The notes beneath the pieces are model-generated. The model had not been told where the DNA came from and made no database searches. It saw only the letters and a list, made by a program, of their open reading frames with translations. Positions 44,759-55,678 of a stretch of 64,000 nucleotides of DNA are shown here, piece by piece (position 1 is the first letter of the stretch; each line of letters starts with the position of its first letter). The DNA lies in contig CAVVSK010000002.1 in NCBI GenBank assembly GCA_963750965.1, positions 1 to 64,000 on the forward strand, in the 5' to 3' direction. Both the position numbers and the translations under genes were made by a program. This DNA is from CANKHA01 sp963750965. GTDB taxonomy: Bacteria; Pseudomonadota; Alphaproteobacteria; Rhizobiales; Xanthobacteraceae.

Positions 44759-46771
44759 GGCAACACGCCTTCGCGCAGCACACGTAATTCTACCTTTTCG
44801 TTTGGCGAAACCATCAGGATGTTGCGCCCCTTTGGACCCAGGGAAAGCATGCCGGCTTTTGCTTCGGGATCGGACTTGATCCATGCACGCAGAGGCGCGC
44901 CCGTCGCGCTGATCATCTCGATCAGCGCGCCGTCACCGCCAAGTCTATGGGTATCAGTGGGTGAGAAAGCACAGACCCTGCGTCCATCCTGGAAGACGTC
45001 CTTGCCTTCTGTTACCGTCGCCATGGTACGCTTCTGCGCGAGGGCGGCGCGCCTTTGTTTTGTCGCCGCCTCATCGACCTTGCCGTCGCGAGTTACCACA
45101 CCATAGCGCTCGGCCACTTTCGTGTCGGTGATGAAGCCTTCGCGCAGATCGGTGAGCACCTCTTCCGGGTCGCGCTCGAGCGCCGGGCCGTAGCCACCGC
45201 CCCCGCCGGATTCGAGCACCGCGATATCGCCCTTTTTCATCGGGAAGCCAGAGATTTTTCCAGGCACCGGCGAGGGCGCGATCGTTTCGCCGTTTCGCAA
45301 CACGTAGAAGTGGTTTGGCGCAGCCGAATGTCCCCCGCATACGCCGTAGGGAGGAATGATGTTACGGTCCGACAGCTCAGAAAACTTTCCGGATTCAGCA
45401 AGCAGCCGTACCTCGCGATGCATCCCGAGGCCTCCGCGGCGGCGCCCGTCACCGCAAGAATCCTGGCGCAGGCTGCAATCCTCGATTAGCAGCGCATGCT
45501 CGATCTCGACGGCTTCCGCCGGTTGGATCGAGGCGAAGTCGCCCTCATCATAGGCTCGCAGCGCGTGGTTGCCGTCGTGTTCAAGGAATCCGCCGGTCCC
45601 GCCGGCTGGATATTCGTAGAATATCGTCTCACGCTGACGCGTGGGATTGTAGCTGCCGATATAGGTGTGATTAGAAGCGCCCTTGATGTCGCCGGCAACG
45701 TATTTCGGCACCGCGCGCGCCAGCGCTCCCATGACAACGGATTCCACGCGGCGGCGGATTTCAGTGTAGCCACCGACCGGAGCGGGCGGCCGCACATTGA
45801 CAATGCTGCCTTCCGGCGCCTTCACCGTAACCGGCCGGAAAGCGCCGTGGTTGATCGCGCCCTCGGGATCGAGTAGCGCCTTCAGCGCGACAAAGCTTCC
45901 CATTGCGGTGACGGCAAGGCTGCCGTTGGTCGGTCCCGCAACTTGCGGTGAGGATCCTTCGAAATCGAGTTCAAGGCTATCGCCGTTCACATGCACGGCG
46001 ACCGTTAACAGCACCGGGTTTCCCGTGCGGTTGTCGCTGTCAAGATAATCCTCGTAGTGGTAGGTGCCGTCCGGGATAGCGGTGATAGCCTGGCGCATGC
46101 GCCGTTCGGCGCGGTCGATCAAGGCGCTAACCGAAGCGCGGATATCCTCAAGCCCGAAGCGGGAGATAAGCTCGTCGAGCCGGCGCGCCGCCGTGTTGCA
46201 GCAGGCTAGCATCGCGTGGAAATCGCCTTCCCGCTCTTCCGGCACTCGGACATTGGCGAAGATGACGCGCAACAGCGCGTCCACCGGCTTTCCGCGTTCG
46301 TGCACCTTGATGAACGGCAGGCGCAGACCTTCCTGGAAGATCTCGGTCGCCTGCCCGGAGATGCTTCCCGGTGTCATTCCGCCGACATCGCCCCAATGCG
46401 CCCGCGTCACGATGAAGGCGACCATTTCGTTGCCGTGGAAATGCGGCACGATCATCGCCACGTCGTTCATATGCGTGCCGGACGCGTAGGGGTCGTTGAC
46501 CAGGATCACATCGCCGGGATGCAAGTCGTCGCCGAAAAACTGCTTAGCTTCCCGCACCTGCCAGGGAAGCGGCAAGGATATGGGCAGGACTGTCCTCGGA
46601 CTGCGCGACCAAATGGCCGTCGGCATTCAGCAAGGCGCAGGAGAAGTCGTGACCTTCGTAAATGATCGAGGAATGCGCGGTGCGGATCATCGTCACGCGC
46701 ATCTCACGCACGGTCGAAACCAGATATTCCTGAACAATCTCCAGCGTAATAAAATCGATGGACTTGCTCAT
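44755..46771 (-). pseudogene. hyuB: N-methylhydantoinase/5-oxoprolinase subunit B, frameshifted
   Basis: Second HyuB, about 672 residues. It starts 'FITLEIVQEYLVSTVREMRV' with 'YEGHDFSCALLNADGHLVAQ', then one extra base near 46580 shifts the frame between 'SPAHIL' and 'PLPWQVREAKQ'. The rest is intact: 'NDPYASGTHMNDVAM', 'HWGDVGGMTPGSISG', 'ESGGGGGYGPALERDPEE'. The C-terminal tail ('ALIEMISATGAPLRAWIK', 'VSPNEKVELRVLREG') parallels the extension of HyuB1. Follows hyuA by one base. With one base corrected it would be functional. Confidence 0.85.
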
Positions 46772-46772
46772 C

Positions 46773-48789
46773 TCAACGCCGCTCCAACCGCAGATTGCCT
46801 AGATCGTCGATAGCGCAGCGCCAGCCTGGCGGTACGAATGTCGTGCTGCCGTATTCCTCGATCACCGCTGGACCGTCGATGTTCAATGATGGCTGCAATT
46901 GTTCGCGCTGGAATACCGCACTCGGTTTCCAATCGCCGTCCCAGAAGATCGAGCGGTGACCCGTCGGTTCTGAGGTAAGTTTGCTGTCCGCCTGCCAGGA
47001 AGGCGCCGGAACTACGCCGGTCGCGGTGACGCGCACGGTCACGAGTTCGACCTGCTTGCCGGCGCGGCTGAAGCCATAGCGTTGGCCGTAAAGTTGTTCG
47101 AACCGCGAGCTCACCGCCGCGATATTGTCATCTTTGCCGGTGAGCGGAATGGTCAACTCAAAGGCTTGTCCGCGATAACGCAAATCGAGGAAGCGTTCGA
47201 TCCGGATCGTACTTGATGCAAAGCCGTCATCGGAGAACTGCGTGCGCGCGCGTTTCTCGAGATCGGACAGAATTTGGTCCGCATGCTCGTGCGCGTCGGC
47301 ATTGTACGGCGACACGAGGGTCGCCGAGTAATCGTATCGAAGATTGGCTCCCGTCAGCCCAAAGGCGGACAGGTTACCGGGATAAAGGGGAACAAGGATG
47401 CGGTCGATCCCCAATTCAGCGGCGATCTCCGCAGCATGCAGGGGTCCCGCGCCGCCAAGCGGTACCAGGGTGAAATCGCGCGGATCGTGACCGCGCTCGA
47501 TCGAGATTTCACGGATGGCACTCACCATCCGTGCGACAGCAAGACGGATCACACCCTCGGCAAGGCGATGCTGCGCGCTGTATCCAGCGCGCTCCGACAA
47601 ATTCGCCAGCGCGTTCTGTGCCGCTTGAAGGTCCATGCGCATGTTGCCCCCAAGCAGCGTCGTTTCGCCAAGCCGGCCGAGCAGAAAATCCGCGTCGGTG
47701 ACGGTGAAATCCACGCCCCCCGCGGCCATAGCAGGCTGGGCCCGGAAAGGCCCCGGCGCTCCGCGGTCCAACCCGCAACGCGCCGTCTACATCTATCCAA
47801 GCAATGCTCCCGCCACCGGCGCCGACAGTATTGATGTCGAGTTGCTGAATCTTCAGTGGCATGCCAGCGATCATACTTTCCGAGACCATTGTCGGATTGA
47901 GATCGCGCACCAGCGACACGTCGGTGCTGGTCCCGCCCATATCACAGGTGATGAAGTCTTTCACGCTTGCCTGCTTGCACATCAGCAGCGCGCCGTTCAC
48001 GCCGCCGGCAGGTCCGGACAGGATGGTGCGGTAAGGCTGCTGCGCGGCGGTCTCGGCGGTCATGATGCCGCCGTTGGACCCCATCACGTAGAATGTGCCG
48101 TTGCGCTTGTTGACGAATTCGCCAAGCCGGCCGAGATATCCTTCCATCTTTGGCAGAACGAAACCGTTGATGACGGCGCTGCTCAGGCGTTCGTATTCCC
48201 GATATTCCGGGACGATGCTCGCCGATGTCACGATCTTCGCGCGATTGAGACGGGTGCGAAGCGTAGTGCCCACTTCCTCTTCATGCTTGGGGTTGCGGTA
48301 GGAGTGCAGAAAGCAGACCACCACCACGTCAGGATCAACCCCACCGAGTTCCGTTGCGACCGCTTCAACTTCGGCACCGTCGAGCTTGCGTAAGACGTTG
48401 CCGTCGGCCTGCACGCGTTCATTGACTTCGAAACGGCGCGAACGCGGTACCAGCGGCTGCGCCTTGAGAAATTTGGTATTGAACAGCCCCGGTCCAGCGC
48501 GCCGGGTGCGACCGATCTCGATCAAGTCGCGGAAGCCTTTGGTTGTCACGATGGCGAGCTTAGCGCCCTTGGACTCGAGCAGAGCGTTGGTGGCGACGGT
48601 TGTTCCATGAACGATGCGTGTGCCGTCCGGCGGGTTTTCACCTTCGATCTGGTTGACGATCTGTTCGACAGCGATCGCGGGATCTTGCGGCGTTGAGGGA
48701 ATCTTTGCGATCCGGATACCGCCGGTTTTTGGGTCGTGAAGGGCGAGATCGGTAAAGGTGCCGCCCGTATCGATACCGATAACCTTCAT
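46773..48789 (-). pseudogene. hyuA: N-methylhydantoinase/5-oxoprolinase subunit A, frameshifted
   Basis: Second HyuA, about 672 residues. N-terminal half intact: 'VIGIDTGGTFTDLALHD', 'VHGTTVATNALLESKGAK', 'FITCDMGGTSTDVSLVRD', 'SGPAGGVNGALL'. Near 47725 a run of G has one extra base; 'PGPACYGRGG' is followed in the next frame by 'VDFTVTDADFLLGRL', 'ISIERGHDPRDFTLVPLGGA' and the normal end. A homopolymer slip of this kind is typical of long-read errors. In block B hyuA precedes hyuB; in block A hyuB precedes hyuA. Confidence 0.87.
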
Positions 48790-48795
48790 ATTCCT

Positions 48796-49770
48796 CTACC
48801 TTGCGGCTTTACGGGATGCGTCGAGCCACTGCGAGAAATGGCGCAGGCCCTCCCTCAATTTGAATTTCGGCTCGTACGCAAACACCCGCTGCGCCAGCTT
48901 GTAATCGAGCGGTCCCAGCTTCTGTTCGAGTACGCCGGGGCGTACGACGATGGGCCCTCCACCGAGTTCGAGCTTGGCATGCGGATATAAGTCGCGGATC
49001 GCGTCCGCTATCTGCCGCCAGGTGAAGACCTCTCCGACACCGATATTGTAGGCGCGGCCGATCAGCGACGATTGCGGCACATCGAGCGCGGCAAGCGTCG
49101 CGGTTACGATGTCCTCGACATAGACCGGTTCCTTGGTCTGGTCGCCGCCGGCCGCCATGCTGAAGGGCTTGCCGGTTTGCGCCGCTTCCAGCATGTCCTG
49201 GATGACGTTCCCCCGCAGACCAGTCGGTCGTCCGGGGCCGTAGATATGCGGCATCCGCAGCGCGACGAAGTCGACACCGAAAGCCGACGCGTAAACATTA
49301 CCCCACTTCTCGCCCGACAGCTTGGTCACGCCATAGGGGGAGTCCGGATCGGTAGGATGCTTTTCGTCGACCGGCTCATATTGCCCAGGGCCGTAAACGC
49401 TTTGCGAACTGATTTGTATAATCCGTCCGAGGCTCAGACTGCGCGATATTTCAAGGACGTTGGTCAACCCCATCATATTGACTTGCAGGGTGCGCACCGG
49501 ATTGTCGATCGACAAACCGGCGCCCACGATGGAGGCCGTATGCAGGAAGCGTTTGACCTTATGCTTTTCCACGGCGCGAAGAAGCGCGAAGGGATCGAGA
49601 ATATCTCCAACAACCACCGCAGCAGATTGTACAGGGTCGTCGGCCGATAGCGGCATCGGCGGACGCTGATCGAAGATCACAACCGGGATTGACTTGCGGA
49701 TGAGAGCCCGGGCGACGGCGGCTCCGATAAAGCCGCCGCCGCCTGTGATGAGGACTGCATCAGAAGACAT
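48796..49770 (-). CDS. NAD-dependent epimerase/dehydratase (extended SDR)
   Basis: A 324-residue extended short-chain dehydrogenase. Glycine-rich 'VLITGGGGFIGAAVARAL', the catalytic Tyr-Lys in 'SPYGVTKLSGEKW', and 'MPHIYGPGRPTGLRGNVIQD'. Family members act on nucleotide sugars, but many in catabolic clusters reduce or oxidise other hydroxy compounds (uronate dehydrogenase, denD-type). Frame intact. Between the receptor gene and hyuA. Confidence 0.88.
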   Translation of the reverse strand: MSSDAVLITGGGGFIGAAVARALIRKSIPVVIFDQRPPMPLSADDPVQSAAVVVGDILDPFALLRAVEKHKVKRFLHTASIVGAGLSIDNPVRTLQVNMMGLTNVLEISRSLSLGRIIQISSQSVYGPGQYEPVDEKHPTDPDSPYGVTKLSGEKWGNVYASAFGVDFVALRMPHIYGPGRPTGLRGNVIQDMLEAAQTGKPFSMAAGGDQTKEPVYVEDIVTATLAALDVPQSSLIGRAYNIGVGEVFTWRQIADAIRDLYPHAKLELGGGPIVVRPGVLEQKLGPLDYKLAQRVFAYEPKFKLREGLRHFSQWLDASRKAAR

Positions 49771-49782
49771 CGAAGGGACTTC

Positions 49783-50589
49783 TCACTTTGCGTAGTAATC
49801 GGGCCAGACCGGCAAGGTGAAGTTGATCTTGCCGCCCATATGTTTCTCGTAAAGTTTCGCGATCGTGCCGTCCTGCCAGGCGTCCATGATCGCCTCTTCA
49901 AGGAAGAGCCGCCATTTCAAGTCGTTGTGACGCACACCAAGAACCCACGGATCCGGCTTGAACGGAGGCTGGATCACGATGAAATTCGGGTCGTCCTTGG
50001 AGAGAGCATTGAGCGTAAGATCGGTCGTGCTCATCGCATCGATCCGGCCCTGCTTAAGCGCCAGGAAGGCTTGTGGGTATTCCTGAAAATAGACGAGTTC
50101 CGCCTTGGGCTGAAAAGCCTGGACTCCCAAGGCATCTTGGGAACCCTGGGTGGTACCTACTTTCTTCCCACCCATATCGGCGATGCTCTTGACCCCGCTG
50201 TCCTTGCGCACAAGTAAGGCTTGGCCGCCGAGGAAATATGGCTGAGTAAAGTCGATGACCTGGCCCCGCTCGCGCGTCGGGTTCATCACTGCCATGACGA
50301 CGTCAACGTTGTTGTTGACAAGCATGGGAATGCGGGTACGTGAGGTGACCTGTTCCCGTTGGACCTTTACGCCGAGCTTTTTGGCGATGTAGTCCATCAA
50401 GTCGATCTCGAAACCGACCCATTGACCCTGTTGGTTAATATACCCCGCGGGCGGAAAATCGTTTCGCATCCCGGCAATCAGCGTGCCGCGCTTCTTGACA
50501 ACGTCGAGAGTGGATTCTTGTGCCACTGCGGCGGATGCGCCGAGTGCGATTGCGGCGATAGCTGCCGTAAACAACAACAATTTACGCAT
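49783..50589 (-). CDS. amino acid ABC transporter substrate-binding protein
   Basis: A 268-residue family 3 receptor. Signal peptide about 1-24 ('GASAAVAQEST'), 'KKRGTLIAGMRNDFPPAGYI', 'TSRTRIPMLVNNNVDVVMA', 'WQDGTIAKLYEKHMGG'. Intact, closely similar to the receptor at 50617 and to 37192. Neighbouring duplicate receptors imply that one transporter serves several related ligands. Confidence 0.93.
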   Translation of the reverse strand: MRKLLLFTAAIAAIALGASAAVAQESTLDVVKKRGTLIAGMRNDFPPAGYINQQGQWVGFEIDLMDYIAKKLGVKVQREQVTSRTRIPMLVNNNVDVVMAVMNPTRERGQVIDFTQPYFLGGQALLVRKDSGVKSIADMGGKKVGTTQGSQDALGVQAFQPKAELVYFQEYPQAFLALKQGRIDAMSTTDLTLNALSKDDPNFIVIQPPFKPDPWVLGVRHNDLKWRLFLEEAIMDAWQDGTIAKLYEKHMGGKINFTLPVWPDYYAK

Positions 50590-50616
50590 GTTCGTCCTCC
50601 TGTCGTGGTTCGCAGT

Positions 50617-51425
50617 TCATTTCTGGTAGTAGTCCGGCCACACGGGCAGAGTGAAATTCACAGGTGTCCCGATGTGTTCTTGGTGGAGCTTCGCGATAGT
50701 GCCGTCAGCCCATGCGTCCATCACGGCTTCCTCGATCGCGAGGCGCCATTTTGAATCATTGTGACGCACGCCAATTGCCCAAGGATCCGGCTTAAACGGC
50801 GGCATGACCACAACAAGATCCGGATCACCTTTCGACAGCTGTGCCAGCGTCACGCTGGCCGTCAGCATGGCGTCGACACGCTTTTGCTTCAGTGCAAGGA
50901 ACACCTGGGGAAATTCCTGGAAATACTGGATATCGGCCTTCGGCACCTGCACAAGCAGGCCCGGCCCATCGGCGGAGCCCTGTACGCCGCCTACCTTGCG
51001 TGGCGGCAAGAGATCTTCGATGCCTCGGATGCCACTGTCCTTGCGAACCAGGATTGTGGTTCCAGCGAGAAAGTATGGTGACGTGAAATCGATGGTCTGG
51101 GCGCGCTCGCGGGTGGGATTGATGTTGATGATAAGGTCAACATTGTTGTTCACCAGCATTGGTATGCGGGTGCGTGAGATACAGCTTCCATCTGCAGCTT
51201 CACGCCCAGTTTTTTTGCGATGTATTTCGCCATGTCGACGTCCAAACCAACCCAGTCACCATTGGAATTCAGATAACCGGCCGGCGGATAATCGTTCTTG
51301 ACGCCCGCGATTAGCGTGCCGCGCTTCTTGACGACGTCGAGCGTGGATTCCTGCGCGGATACCACGTTGGACCAGAGCAAAAAGGCGGCGATGGAGGCAG
51401 CAAAAAAGTTCAACTTGTTCAACAT
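50617..51425 (-). pseudogene. amino acid ABC transporter substrate-binding protein, one frameshift
   Basis: About 269 residues. The N-terminal signal 'LNFFAASIAAFLLWSNVVSA' and 'KKRGTLIAGVKNDYPPAGYL' are in frame from the ATG at 51425; near 51175, after 'LQMEAV', the frame changes and 'MLVNNNVDLIININPTRERA' continues to the normal end 'VWPDYYQK'. The best fix is one missing base. Twin of the receptor at 49783. Confidence 0.85.
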
Positions 51426-51439
51426 AGCCCACCTCCAAG

Positions 51440-52114
51440 TTACACGCGATCTGCGATCGTCACGCGATTAGTCTTGCGCCCTTCCATGCTCCTGCTCCAT
51501 CGAGAAACGATGGTGCAGGGAACGAAGTAAACGAGCGCAACAAAGGCGAAGATTTCAAAGGATTTGAATTCGCGGTTATTCACAATCGTCGCGGCGCGGA
51601 AGAAATCAACGACGCCGATGACGAAGATGAGCGACGTCGTTTTGTAAACCATCACCGCCTGGCTCATCAACGCAGGCTTCATGTTGGAAAATGCCTGCGG
51701 CAAGACAATATGGCGAACAATCTGTAGCCAGCTCAGCCCGGACGAACGGCCTGCCTCGATGTTGCCCCGATCAACCGACTGGATGCCGGCTCGGATGATC
51801 TCCGCAGAATAGGCCGAGTTGAAGGTCACCAGCGCGATAAGTCCTGCTGCGTAGGCGCCGACAGGCATACCGATCACACGAGGTAGCAGGAAATAGACCC
51901 AGAAAATCAGCATCAAGATCGGACTGCCGCGGACGACCTCGATAATTGCGATGCTGATGTAGCGCGGAATTCTGGATTGCGCGGAGCGGCCGAGCGCAAG
52001 CGGCGTTCCAAGGATCAGTCCGCCAATCAGAGTCAACACCGTCAATTCAAGTGTGACGCGAAGTCCTTTCATGAAGAATGGAAGGTTATCGACGATGACT
52101 GAAAAATCCATCAT
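51440..52114 (-). CDS. polar amino acid ABC transporter permease
   Basis: A 224-residue membrane subunit of the opine/polar amino acid permease family. 'VTLELTVLTLIGGLILGTPL' and 'VVRGSPILMLIFWVYFLLPR' are membrane spans; 'SSGLSWLQIVRHIVLPQAFS' is the coupling loop. Intact. ATG overlaps the stop of the upstream permease by ATGA. Pairs with it to form the channel used by the three nearby receptors. Confidence 0.93.
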   Translation of the reverse strand: MMDFSVIVDNLPFFMKGLRVTLELTVLTLIGGLILGTPLALGRSAQSRIPRYISIAIIEVVRGSPILMLIFWVYFLLPRVIGMPVGAYAAGLIALVTFNSAYSAEIIRAGIQSVDRGNIEAGRSSGLSWLQIVRHIVLPQAFSNMKPALMSQAVMVYKTTSLIFVIGVVDFFRAATIVNNREFKSFEIFAFVALVYFVPCTIVSRWSRSMEGRKTNRVTIADRV

Positions 52115-52814
52115 CCGGACCCTATGTCGCCGCTACGATGATCTGGCTTGAGCGGTTGGATTCGGAAACGGCGCGCGCCAAGTCGGGATTCCAGCCAGAC
52201 AGACAGGCCGGCAACCAAGAAACCCAACGCCAAGATACATCCCCGTGGCTGCCGTCGCGGCTTCGAAGCCGCGGAACGAATAGGCCTCGATCTGTTGCGT
52301 CTGGAAGGTGAGCTCGGGGATGGCAATGGTCATCGCTATCGAGCTGTTCTTCAGCGTTTCCAGGACCTGTGTGGTCATCGGCGGGATGACGATAACCAGA
52401 CCCTGCGGCAGGATAATCCGCCGCATCACCTGGATGCGCGTCAGGCCGCTGGAAAGCCCGGCCTCCATCTGCCCGACCGGGAATCGAATCAATACCGGCA
52501 CGCACGGCTTCGGCCATGTACGCGCTCTGATGGATCGCAAGGCCGATAATGGCGGCGTGATAGGCTTCAAGCCCGAAGCCGAAGTAGAGGAAGAATAGTT
52601 TCACCACGAGAGGCGTGTTGCGGTTCACCTCGACATAAGCTTCGCTGAGAATCCGCAGGATGCGGGAACGTGAGGTACCCATCGTCCCGAAAATGATGCC
52701 GAGCACAAGCGCGCAAGTGGCGCCGACAATGAACAGAAATAGCGTGATCCAAAGGCCTTCCAGCAGAAGATCCCGATACTTCCAGAGGACGGGCCAGTAG
52801 AATTCGTATTTCAT
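52111..52814 (-). pseudogene. polar amino acid ABC transporter permease, two frameshifts
   Basis: About 234 residues. Start 'MKYEFYWPVLWKYRDLLLEG' with spans 'LFLFIVGATCALVLGIIFG'; after 'AGIDSIP' one extra C near 52482 shifts to 'VGQMEAGLSSGLTRIQVMRR'; after 'GFEAATAATGMYL' one extra T near 52235 shifts to 'LGFLVAGLSVWLESRLG'. The coupling loop and membrane spans are complete if both slips are removed. The start ATG overlaps the stop of MmgE/PrpD 7. Likely a working gene with base-call errors. Confidence 0.82.
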
Positions 52815-54190
52815 GACGTCACGAGGCTCGGGCCGGATTGCAATTCCAGAAGTTCGCGAACTGGGTCGCGATTGTGCTCAAGGTTGTCGATCCAGCTAAC
52901 CAGTTTATCGACCGAAGCCGCGGGCGCACCGCCGACGGCAGAAGCACTCCTTCACCTTGGCGAGTTGTTCGACACGGCTCATCGGATTTTCGGGATGGCC
53001 TTTCATCACCTCGACGTGACGGGTCACCGTCTTGCCGTTACGCAGCTTGAGCGTGATGTCCTGCGGTCCGAAGCAATAATGCTCATCGGTGGGGACCGTC
53101 GCGATCCGGTCCGCAAGGTCACGGATCTTCGGATCGAGCACCGTGGCGCGGTCGAATTCCGAAAGGCCGACGCGGCCTCGCACCAGCGCGACAGCGACAT
53201 TATACGCAGTATTGAACTGGGCGCTGACCTGGGGAGAGTCGCCGGGGCGATACGGGCCTCCGACATAGTCGTGGGCTTCCGCGGGCATCTTTACCTCGCC
53301 GCTCTCGACGTCCTCCGCCTTGATCTTTTCCTTCGTCATCATGTCGAGGATGGCGTCGATCGCAGCCGTGGCAGAAGCGGCAGCTCGGATAGGGCTTCAG
53401 CGAGGATGCTTCGCCCTCAAACCAGGTCCCCAGACGGTCGCCAAGCGGCTTCTTGTTGTACTCGCCCGCTTCGTAAAGCGGATAGAGGCCGAACTTGCCT
53501 TCCAGCACGTTCTTCGCGCCGGTGATGCCCCGCTCCGCAAATACCGCCGCTTCCACGCCGGCGCGCGCGGCAAAAGCCGGCTGCATGCGTTTGGTAAGGC
53601 TGCCATCGAGGATGCACTGGAAGTTACCGGACGAAAGGCTGTAGGCGATGCCCATCGCATTATGCGTCTGCTCGCGGTCGAGACCCATGACGCGCGATGC
53701 GGCGATCGCCGCGCCGAACACGCCGCACATCGACGTCGGATGCCAGCCGCGATACCGCTGGATGCCGAGCCCAGCCGATAGGCGACATCGACCCCGACGG
53801 TGAGCGCGGTCAGGAGTTGCTCGCCGCTCACGCCGCCCGCGCGTTCTGCGGCGGCGAGCGCCGCCGGAAACACGACGGCATAGGCATGCATATCGCCGCG
53901 CTCATGCGTGTCGTCAAAGTCGAATGCATGCGCAACGAGAGCGTTGCCCAGTGCCGCATAAGGCGCGGGAATTTTCGACGTTGCGGCCAAGGAACGTCGC
54001 CTCCCCCCGCCCGCCCCAATCCGCCAATTGATCAAGGATCTGGTCGCAGCCGGGCGCCTTGCCGCCGGCCACCATCAGACCGACGGTATCGAGCAGGAAC
54101 GCCTTGGTGATCTCGTGTCACGCGCGCCGGGATCGCCGACGGCTTGATGTTCACCGCGTAATCGAGGATCGGAACGATAGCGTCGGTCAT
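52811..54190 (-). pseudogene. MmgE/PrpD family protein 7, several frameshifts
   Basis: An MmgE/PrpD protein of about 458 residues reassembled from pieces. ATG at 54190 ('MTDAIVPILDYAVNIKPS'), shift near 54115, 'FLLDTVGLMVAGGKAPGC', shift near 53980, 'VAHAFDFDDTHERGDMHAYA', shift near 53765, 'TSMCGVFGAAIAASRVMGLD' and 'YPLYEAGEYNKKP', shift near 53365, 'EAHDYVGGPYRPGD', shift near 52935, then the end 'VDKLVSWIDNLEHNRDPVRE'. Stop overlaps the permease start. Counterpart of copy 2 in block A, downstream of partner copy 8 in the same order. All domains are present, so decay is not evident. Confidence 0.82.
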
Positions 54191-54193
54191 GAT

Positions 54194-55678
54194 TTAGGCC
54201 TGCCCTTTCGGAGTGAACAGGGCCATGAACTTCGACACGTCGGTCTGCTTCTCCAGCGTGCTTATCGCTGCGATCATCTTGTCCGTGCGCGCCTTGTAGT
54301 CGGGCTGGTAGTTCAGCAGCGCCTTGAACTTTTCGACGATCTCCTGCTCGAAACGCCCGGCCTTTTCGTAGATCGGATTTTCCGGATCGCCCGAAGGCAG
54401 ATCGAGGAAGTGCTTCACCGACTTGCCGCTCTTGTAGCTTGATCGTCACCTCGGTCGGGAAGCGCGCCGGGTAGCCCTTTTCATACTCGGCATCGGGAAT
54501 GCCCTTCACTTTTTTGCACAGCGCCAGAATTTTCGGATCGCGGATTGACTTCTTCGGTGAAAATGCGCGGGCATCGGTGCGCCATGCATCAGGCGAGACG
54601 GCAACGGCATAAGGAATGCTGAACTGCGCATCCACAATGGTGCCGGGCTGCATAGCGCCGCGCCGCCGGCTCGAACAGCGTAAGATAGGCCGTGCGGTAG
54701 ACGCGAACTGTGACCTCCTCGACATCATCGGCCTTGATGTTGTGTTCGCGAACCAGCGCAAGCGTCGCGTCGATTACCTGATGATAGAAACGGCAGCCGG
54801 AGTAAGGCTTGAAGCTCGTGCCATAGCCGCGATACTCGGTGCCGAGCCCGCGCAGCATGATGTCGACGTCCCATTGACGTTTAAAGGAGAAGGCTTTCAG
54901 GAAGCCATAGACGCCTTCCACAATCGTGGCCGGTCCGGTATAGCCGCCCTTGGCGAGGTAGGCAGAAAGCACACCTGCCTCGGCGGACTTGCCGGGGTGC
55001 AGACGCTTGATCCAGGAGCCGTCGGTCTTCCATTCCTCAAGGCCGGCAGCCTGCGTGCCCGCAATGCCGAGCGCACGCACGACCGCTTCATGCGGGAGGT
55101 CGAGGATGCGGGCGGCGGCGGCCGCTGCGCCGAACACGCCGCAACTTCCGGTCGGGTGAAAGCCTTCGTAATATTGCGTGCCCAGGAAGGCGTCGCCGAT
55201 ACGCGTCATCACCTCGTAACCTGCAACGACGCCTTCCAAAAGCTTGGCGCCACTGGCCCCGCTCCACTCTGCGACCGCGATGGCCGCAGGAATGACGGCA
55301 ACGGCCGGATGCAACACGGACGTGCGGTGATCGTCGTCCATTTCGACTGCGTGACCAGTGGTGCCGTTGACCAGAGCCGCCATCATCGGGCTTGGAGCGA
55401 TACTCCCTGCCGATGACGGTGCATTTTTCTTTGCCGCCCATGGTTTCGACAACGTCACCGATGATGCGGCTCGACTTGATGAAGGATCCGGTCAGGGCCA
55501 CGCCCAGATAGTCGAGCACGAACATGCGGGCACGCTCAACGACCTCTTTCGGCATTTTGTTGATGTCGCAGTCCACCACGAAACGGGCGAGCTGCTCGGT
55601 AACGGTCCCCTCGCCGGGCACTTCGATGCGGCCGGAATCTTCGCTGACGGTATTCAGGTGGCGGGCAGGTTCAAGCAT
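54194..55678 (-). pseudogene. MmgE/PrpD family protein 8, three frameshifts
   Basis: About 494 residues, counterpart of copy 3. 'MLEPARHLNTVSEDSG' starts it; one extra base near 55392 shifts between 'IGREYRS' and 'SPMMAALVNGTTGHAVEMDD'; one near 54650 between 'EPAARRY' and 'QPGTIVDAQFSIPYA'; one near 54437 between 'EVTIK' and 'KSGKSVKHFLDLPSG'. Shared segments with copy 3 include 'EVMTRIGDAFLG' and 'GSWIKRLHPGKSAEAG'. All three slips are single added bases. Upstream partner of copy 7, three bases apart. Confidence 0.85.
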
